Shown here: in pieces, positions 57,880 to 64,000 of the stretch | Numbering within the stretch: the first letter of the stretch is position 1 | How the letters are laid out: each line of letters starts with the position of its first letter | Made by a program: the position numbers and the translations under genes | The notes under the pieces: generated by a model | Told to the model about the DNA's origin: nothing | Seen by the model: only the letters and a program-made list of their open reading frames with translations | Database searches by the model: none | Assembly: GCA_019671005.1 (NCBI GenBank) | Contig: CM033718.1 | Location: forward strand, 35,046,508 to 35,110,507 | Source of the DNA: Hibiscus mutabilis | Lineage: Eukaryota; Streptophyta; Magnoliopsida; Malvales; Malvaceae | Direction of reading: 5' to 3' | DNA length: 64,000 bases

Positions 57880-59130
57880 TGTTACCTCTCCAAAAGTACT
57901 ATTTTTAATGCCAATTTTACAATGCTTTTGCTTGTTTTTAGGTACATTTAGTTGCATTAGGTTGTTAGATTCATGTGTTTGCATAAGGAATTTAGTATTC
58001 TATCTATGCCAGTGTGAAGGGTTATTTTTTGGCTATTTTGCAGGTTTAGCATAGGATTAGGCATAGGAAAGCAACATAATTAGAATTGCCAAGGAGAATG
58101 TCAAGCACCTGTTGGCAGAGAGGTGAACTTGATGCCACGCCAAGAGGCAGTTGAACCCCAAAAAAATAGGATAAGATCAAGCTCTTAAAAGATCGTAAAT
58201 GGATCGATCTCCTAAAAAGTAGCGGATAGGGTGAAGCCAAGATATGTTGGCGAAGTCATGCCAAGCTTGTGTGCAAAGGCAACATCGGCACGATGACGTC
58301 AGTCCTAGCTTGATAAGCTATCACACTGATAAGATAAGACTATATCTCTTATCCTTGGAGCATTTGAAATTCAAATGAATAAGCTATCCTAATCCTTTCC
58401 ATTGCACGCCTATTTAAACACCAACCAATCAAGCATTTTGGGGACGGGTCATGAAGGCTTAGAGTGATCGGAGTGAGGTGTTGGAGTGTTGGACGAGTGA
58501 CGGTCGACTGCACCGAGGAAGGTTGTTCAACCATTTGGCTGAGAGCCTAGATTTGAGAGCTACATCGAGAGATCCATTCCACCCATTCTATTATTTTAAG
58601 TTGTTTTTGATATTGTTTTAATGGTGATGTATTCGAAAACAGTTATGGTTTTGTTGGTCAAATCCCTCACCATGAACTAATTTCATAGTTGATGGGGGAT
58701 GTTCGGTAAACGTTGATTTTATGCCTTAGTCTCTTTAATAATAAATCTGTTTCGGCAAAGTTTTTCGATTCGATATACTTGTATATTTCCTAAATACTTT
58801 GCCAAGCGAGAGCTATCACTGTTGGCCTATTGCTCCTCAATATCTTAACAGACTTGAGGTGGCAACGATTGAGTTGTTGAATACTAAGGAGAGAAGCTTC
58901 GATAGAAGTCATTCAAGTAGATGAACTTACTTCGGAAGTGATATCTACCCCTTAGGAGTATAGATTGGTTCTTAATCAAATTGGTTTATCAAAAATCATG
59001 CACTATAGAGATATAAGGGTTTTTATATGATCGACTTAACGAAATGACCATCGAGAGAGGCTTTGGTAATTTTGAATTTGCTCAGCAAACGATGCCACGA
59101 CAGGTTGACATTAAAGGTTGGCACGGCATG
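57880..59130 (+). mobile_element. D2 3' LTR, cut by insertion of E
   Basis: It starts TGTTACCTCTCC after the polypurine tract. The early part resembles the C LTR (CCAAAAGTACTATTTTTA). It is interrupted at 59131 by the E LTR. GCATG at 59126-59130 would be the E target duplication; the second copy lies outside the window. Confidence 0.7.
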
Positions 59131-60643
59131 TGTTGCGCGTAATAAGTGTTACGCAAACGGTGCAAGTATACACATCAAAAGTTATAGTATAGAAAGATAT
59201 CATCTCCACAAGGATTGGTGCTACTTCGAGAATCTACCTTCTTGCTCTGTAAAAGTAAAAACATAAATAGGTGAAAGCAGGAGTTCTAACTAACAACTAA
59301 ACTAAAGAGCAATAAAGTAAAGGAAGATGTAATCAAATGAGAGATAGTAGGCCGGTTTATCGTGAGTTGAGGTGTGATAGTTGGAAGGATCGTCTTGGTA
59401 AATGAGTGCAGCGGCAACTCAGTTGCCGTGGCAACTGGCACAGTTGGGTTGCCTGGGCAACTAGTATAACGGTTACTTGGGCAACTGACTGGGCAACTGA
59501 CTGGGCAACCGCTCGGGCAATCTGCGCAGCAACCTTCAAGATTCGATAGAGCGTTCTTCAATGGTTTCTCATAATCCCTAAGTCAAAACTCTAGCTAATT
59601 GTGCATGCCTTGATAATATATCCCTGCGTGAATCAAGGATAGACAACAACCGATCTTGCGCTCCTTTTAGCCGTTGAAATCCTAAACTTATTCCTAAGCC
59701 GGATTAGTCTTCACCATCGATAGATTGGATAAAGACCATACTCATTCATTTCTTGAATCTAACTCTCCCAAAATTAGATAAATAGATAAAGTAATGAGAT
59801 CCACTCCCAATTCACTCGCAAACAAGAATAAAAACCAAGAATAAGTAAACCTTGAATTGAAAGTGCATACTCTATTATATAAACAAAATCCAACCATTTC
59901 TCACAACCACAAAACACAATAACCCTAGACAAATAGATTTATTTCATGGCTAGGTTCAAAAGAAACACAAAACAAAGTTTTGCTATCTTGAACCTAATCG
60001 AACAAGAAGGAAAAAGATGAATAGCCTCTTGTCGAATTTTTTCCTCTTCTTCAATCGAACCTCTCCTCTCTATCGTACCCCATAGGTTGACGGCTAAGGG
60101 TCCTTTAAATAGGAGATGGCTAGGTCAATGTCTTTCTTGGGGAGGAAGTCAAGTTCGAATTAAATACTTTTAAGGAATATAATTCTTGATTATATTTAAA
60201 TTCCTCCTAGATCTTCTCCTATCTTCTTGGGATTTAATCTTTCTTTGACCTCTTCATGGAATTCCAACTTCTTTAGAATTTATCTTTGCTCCACTTCATG
60301 TTGGGTTTATCAAGTCATTAATTTCGGCTGCCACATCATCTTATCCATTCTTGTCAACAATTGTCCTGGCAACTAGCTCGGCATATCCTTCTTGCACTGT
60401 CCTAGCAACTGGTTCGGCATATCCTTCTTGTACTACCCTGGCAACTGATTCTGCATACACAAAAACAACTACTGGCAGCACCCTTTTTCCACAAAATTAA
60501 CCAAAATATAAAATCAAGTACGACCTCCAAGGAAACAATGTAAAGCATATATGAATGGCTAATAATGCGACTAATATGAGCCTAAGTCTAGCAATAATAT
60601 GAGTAGAAAGGGTGAATAAAATAGTACTTTTGGACACTTAACA
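59131..60643 (-). mobile_element. E 3' LTR
   Basis: In + orientation it runs TGTTGCGCG...CACTTAACA. Read on the - strand it starts TGTTAAGTGTCCAAAAGTAC, close to the C LTR start. It contains exact palindromes at 59423 and 59449 and near copies (GGTTACTTGGGCAAC, GACTGGGCAACTGACTGGGC, and three at 60360-60440). Confidence 0.88.
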
Positions 60644-60681
60644 CGCCCCCAAACTCAAACTATTGCTTGTTCTCAAGCAAT
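60644..60681 (-). other. Polypurine tract and hairpin of E
   Basis: On the - strand: ATTGCTTG-AGAA-CAAGCAAT (60662-60681, perfect stem) then GAGTTTGGGGGCG (60644-60656), directly before the LTR start. Confidence 0.82.
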
Positions 60682-61734
60682 GCAAACTAATAATTACCCG
60701 CCAAGACTTCAATTTTCACAAACTTAGCTTCGAACTTGATTTCAATCCTCAGAACCATGGCACAAAGTATGGTCGACTTTTCATTTTCCGGATAACTTAG
60801 GAGTTACTCAGAATCAAACTATAATACCTGTGAGTGTGTGCGGAATTGTGTGCAAGTTGATTTTCTGGATTCTAGGTGAACAAGAGGTTTTCAAATTACT
60901 TCCTTGGGTTCTTTTAACATGCTTCAACTAGAACCAGTTTCGGGCACCTCTAGTGATGTGTTTTGTTTTTTCATCTAAGATTTTTTACTCGACTAGAGCC
61001 AGTTTCGGGCACCTCTAGCGATCAATTTTTTTGCGCATACTAGAGCCAGTTTTGGGCACCTCTACCAATCAACCAATTTTTATTTTAATCACCCAATTTT
61101 TTAACTATCAACCTAAGTTCACTAGTATTCCTTAAATAAATCAAGCCACAACAGTGTTTCATCAAGTTTAGCATCATAGTAGGATTCTAAGTGTTTCCAC
61201 TATTATCCTAGAATAAAAAATTCTATCAATTAAGTACATTGGCAATGTCATCATCAGATATTCATCAAGTCTAGGCAATTCTTGTTCCAACTAAAGGCAT
61301 GACAAGCAATTTATGTGTCCTAAATGCAATACTAAAGATGAATGCAACTAACATGAAAACTAACTAGTAACAACCCCCTCCCCCAAACTCGAGTGAGGCA
61401 TTATCCTCAATGCATGCAAAAAAATAAAAAAATAAAATGCAAATGATGACTTACTCCGAGAGCTCATCGTTGTGGTTGATTAGTTTCCTGTTGGCCAGTG
61501 TCTTGATTTTTTTGCTTGAACGCGGTGGTTGTGGGCCTTATATTTAGCCCATAAGTTCCATTGTTTGAATAAACTTCCATCTTGGGTTTAACTTCTCTTG
61601 ATCTTGGAATCTTTTCCTAAAAACAAAACTTAAAAGAACATTAAAAATAAAATAAAATCTTATCCTAAAAAGAATATGGAAAATAAAATAAAAAAACAAA
61701 AATAATAAAAAATTAAAATAGTAGGAGACCATAT
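60682..61734 (-). other. E 3' untranslated region
   Basis: It contains three CTAGAG-type hairpins (60928, 60993, 61040), a second hairpin/polypurine module (GCATT-GAGGAT-AATGC at 61398-61413, with a G-rich tract at 61374-61390) and an A/T-rich stretch (61590-61730) matching 22025-22145 in C. No gene. Confidence 0.75.
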
Positions 61735-62933
61735 TCATGAATCTCCTAAAGTGACAACTTCTTTGTTGCGCTCGACGTGGGTGTTGGTATAGTGTTTTAA
61801 TCGTTGCCCATTAACTTTGAATTCATGTCCGTCAGTAGTGGACTTGATTATCACGGCACCATGAGATAATGGCTTGACTACCTCGAATGGTCCAGACCAT
61901 CGTAATCGTATTTTTCCCAAGAAAAGTTGTAGCCGAGAATTGAATAGAAGAACTAGTTGCCCTGGCATGAATTGCCGTGGCAATAGGCTAGTGCACGGAA
62001 CTCTTCTATCTCATTGAGATCCAGTAAACGCTTTTTTTCGGCACTCTCCCAATCTATATTTAATGTCTTGATTGCCCAACATGCCTTGTGTTCAATTTCC
62101 ACTGGTAAGTTACAAGTCTTGCCATAGACAAGGCGAAATGGGGACATTCCTAAGGGTATTTTGAATACGGTTCGGTAAGCCTAAAGTGCTTCATCTATTC
62201 TCGTAGACCAATATTTTTGGGAAGGATTGACAACCTTCTCGAGGATATTCTTCAATTCCTGGTTAGAAATTTCTGCTTGTAGTTTGTGGATGATATACCG
62301 TGGCAATTTTGTGTGACACGCCAAAGCGTTGCAACATCTTGGCAATGAGTTTTTTATCGAAGTCCTTGCCTTCATCACTGATGATTACCCTTGGCACCCG
62401 AAACCATGTAAATATATTTTTCTACAGGAATCGTTGCACGGCCTTGGAATCATTGGCGGGAACTGCAGCTGCCTCAACCTATTTAGACACGTAGTCGACG
62501 ACAAGTAGGATGTAAAGATTGCCGAATGAAGATGGAAAGGGTCCCATGAAATCGATCCCCCATACATCAAACAATTCCACCTCAAGGATGTTCTAGAGCG
62601 GCATCTCATGCCGTCTAGAGATATTTCCCGTCCTCTGGCAATGATCACATTGCTTGTAAAGCTCTTGGGCATCTTTGTAAAGTGTTGGCCAATACAAACC
62701 GGATTGCAAAACTTTGGCCGCGGTGCGTGTTCCTCCAAAATGTCCTCCATAGGGTGAAGAATGGTAGTGTCGGAGCACATTCTATTGGTCCTCCTCAGTG
62801 ACACATCGGCGTATAACCTGATTTGCACATTGTTTAAACAAAAGAGGCTCGTCTCAAAAATAATGCTTAGCATCATGGCGGAACCGCTTCTTTCCTTGGT
62901 GAGTAAGTCCATAAGGTAAAATACCACAAACAA
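61735..62933 (-). pseudogene. E integrase
   Basis: Zinc domain: LRHYHSSPYGGHFGGTRTAA with CDHCQRTGNISRRHEMPL (62593-62778). Core: WGIDFMGPF-type first Asp near 62560, RVIISDEG second Asp near 62380, and SNQELKNILEKV with the Glu near 62250; an in-frame stop lies near 62425. Then SPFRLVYGKTCNLPVEIEHK (61953-62147) and the tail FMPGQLVLLFNSRLQLFLGK, GPFEVVKPLSHGAVII and FKVNGQRLKHYTNTH (61735-61983). About 20 residues before FMPGQ are lost, and at that point the DNA carries the TTGCC palindrome. Three or more frame changes make it inactive. Confidence 0.85.
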
Positions 62934-62975
62934 GGAAGTTAACTAAATCAGCGTACCAGGGTATTGTCGAGGCAA

Positions 62976-63542
62976 CTAGACTTGCTGAGGCGTGTGCTTC
63001 TGAGTTGCCGAGGCATTAGGGGTTGCCAAGGCATGTGCACTTGGGGTTGCCATGGCAACTGCTTCAGTGGTTGCCGAGGTATGTGCAATGGGAGTTTCTG
63101 AGACATCAGGAGTTGTTGAGGCAACTAACAGTTGCTCATCCGGGAATACATCGCATATCTTTATATCCACATCCTCTTTCCTATTGCATTCTAAGCATGA
63201 CAAGTGATTAGCAACTTGATTCTCTATTCCTTTCTTGTTCATAATTTCAATGTCAAACTCTTGTAAAAGCAATATCCAACAGATTAAACGAGGTTTGGCA
63301 TCATTTTTAGCAAATAGATACTTAATTGTCGAATTATTTGTATGGACAATTACCTTTGTACCAATCAAGTAAGACCAAAACTTGTCAAATGCAAAAACTA
63401 CGGCTAGTAACTCTTTCTCCGTTGTTGTGTAATTCACTTGAGCGCTATTAAGAGTTTTACTAGCGTAGTATATCACATGAAAAATCTTACCTATGCGTTG
63501 GCCTAGGACTGCTCCTACTGCAAAATCACTCACATCACACAT
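62976..63542 (-). pseudogene. E RNase H with repeat-expanded linker
   Basis: MCDVSDFAVGAVLGQR, IYYASKTLNSAQVNYTTTEK, ELLAVVFAFDKFWSYL and VHTNNSTIKYLFAKNDAKPR, closing with GIENQVANHLSCLE (the ADHLSR motif, altered). Catalytic Asp and Glu are kept; the third acidic position reads Asn, as in D1. After ICDVFPDEQLL the frame runs into an Ala/Thr-rich tail (TTEAVAMATPSAHALATPNA) made by the palindrome repeats at 62995-63125. This linker is normally short and not repetitive. Confidence 0.83.
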
Positions 63543-63656
63543 GAACTCAAAAGGTAGTGTCCAATTGGGTGGAACGACAATAGGGGCTGAGGCAAGCTTT
63601 TCCTTAATGGTTTCGAATGCTTGGACACAAGATTCATCAAAGTCGAAAGCTTTGTC

Positions 63657-64000
63657 CTATTCAAGTAAATTGCGCAAGGGTAATCTCTCGATCACGTCCA
63701 CCTTGGCTTTGTCTACTTCGATACCCTTGGATGAAATCTTGTGGCCGAGCACAATTCCTTGATCTACCATAAAATGGCACTTCTCCCGATTAAGGAATAG
63801 ATCAGATTCTTCACATCTTGCTAACACCTTCTCCAAATTGCCGAGGCAACTGTCGAAGTCATTACCAAATACGAAAAAATCGTCCATGAAGATTTCAAGG
63901 AAGTCTTCGACCATGTCTGAAAAGAGTACCATCGTACACCTTTAGAGGGTTGCCGAGATATTGCATAAACCAAACGACATCTTTCGAAAGGCATAAGTAC
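63657..64000 (-). pseudogene. E reverse transcriptase, palm part
   Basis: The frame has MVEDFLEIFMDDFFVFGNDF with the catalytic FMDD, then NLEKVLARCEESDLFLNREK, CHFMVDQGIVLGHKISSKGI and EVDKAKVDVIERLP, as in Athila RT. Upstream (63933-64000) an AFRKMSFGLCN-like block is readable across a frame change. RT continues outside the window. 63543-63656 holds the RT-RNase H connection with one stop near 63658. Confidence 0.85.

Larger units (their letters stand above)
59131..64000 (-). mobile_element. Athila-like retrotransposon E (3' part, continues past window)
   Basis: On the - strand: RT, RNase H, integrase, 3' untranslated region, polypurine tract and a 1513-bp LTR. Its LTR and 3' region are related to C, so both belong to one family. 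No env-like ORF is found between integrase and LTR. Confidence 0.85.

Overview
The window is repeat-dense plant nuclear DNA. I see no intact host gene and nothing bacterial or organellar. It is a pile of LTR retrotransposons of the Ty3/gypsy superfamily, most of them broken and inserted into one another. Coding remnants of the Tat/Ogre lineage (archaeal-type RNase H, tRNA-Arg primer site, extra ORF upstream of gag), the Athila lineage (tRNA-Asp primer site, env-like ORF after pol) and chromovirus-like elements (tRNA-iMet primer site, TGTAACACC termini) are all present. The ORF upstream of gag resembles the DUF7745 family that I know mainly from cotton and hibiscus relatives, so Malvaceae is my best guess; this is an inference.

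Layout. 1 to about 5340: 3' part of a Tat-like element on + (element A0: RNase H, integrase remnants, a 127-bp minisatellite, polypurine tract and a 3' LTR with TATA box), running into AT-rich DNA. 6063-7254 and 45784-48812: a chromovirus (H, - strand), its gag remnant and 5' LTR, the LTR being split by a later insertion. 7255-45778: a complete Tat/Ogre-like element (F, - strand) bounded by ATAGG target duplications, with matching 2.4-kb LTRs. Its order on the - strand is ORF1, coiled coil, gag, protease, (reverse transcriptase lost), RNase H, integrase, a captured ARGONAUTE gene fragment, a 34-bp minisatellite and the LTR. 12364-35514: a compound chromovirus (G, - strand) inserted in F's integrase core with TGTTC duplications; it has the chain structure LTR-internal-LTR-internal-LTR, and its third LTR carries a 2.7-kb inversion. 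18829-24814: a non-autonomous Athila-like element (C, + strand) inserted in G with ACATC duplications.

48813-55031: an Athila-like 3' half (D1, +) with RNase H, integrase, env-like ORF and LTR. 55032-59130: a second, internally deleted Athila-like element (D2, +). 59131-64000: a third Athila-like element (E, -), inserted in the D2 LTR; it has a 3' LTR and most of pol and continues past the window. E and C have related LTRs and 3' untranslated regions, so an E-like element is a plausible protein donor for C.

The order of events reads from the nesting: D1 is the oldest, H sits beside or in D1, F went into H, G into F and C into G. The signals most worth a second look are the captured AGO4-clade fragment in F, a dispersed 12-bp palindrome TTGCC(N2)GGCAA in C and E, a hairpin-plus-polypurine module present twice in each Athila-like element, and the LTR chain with its inversion.
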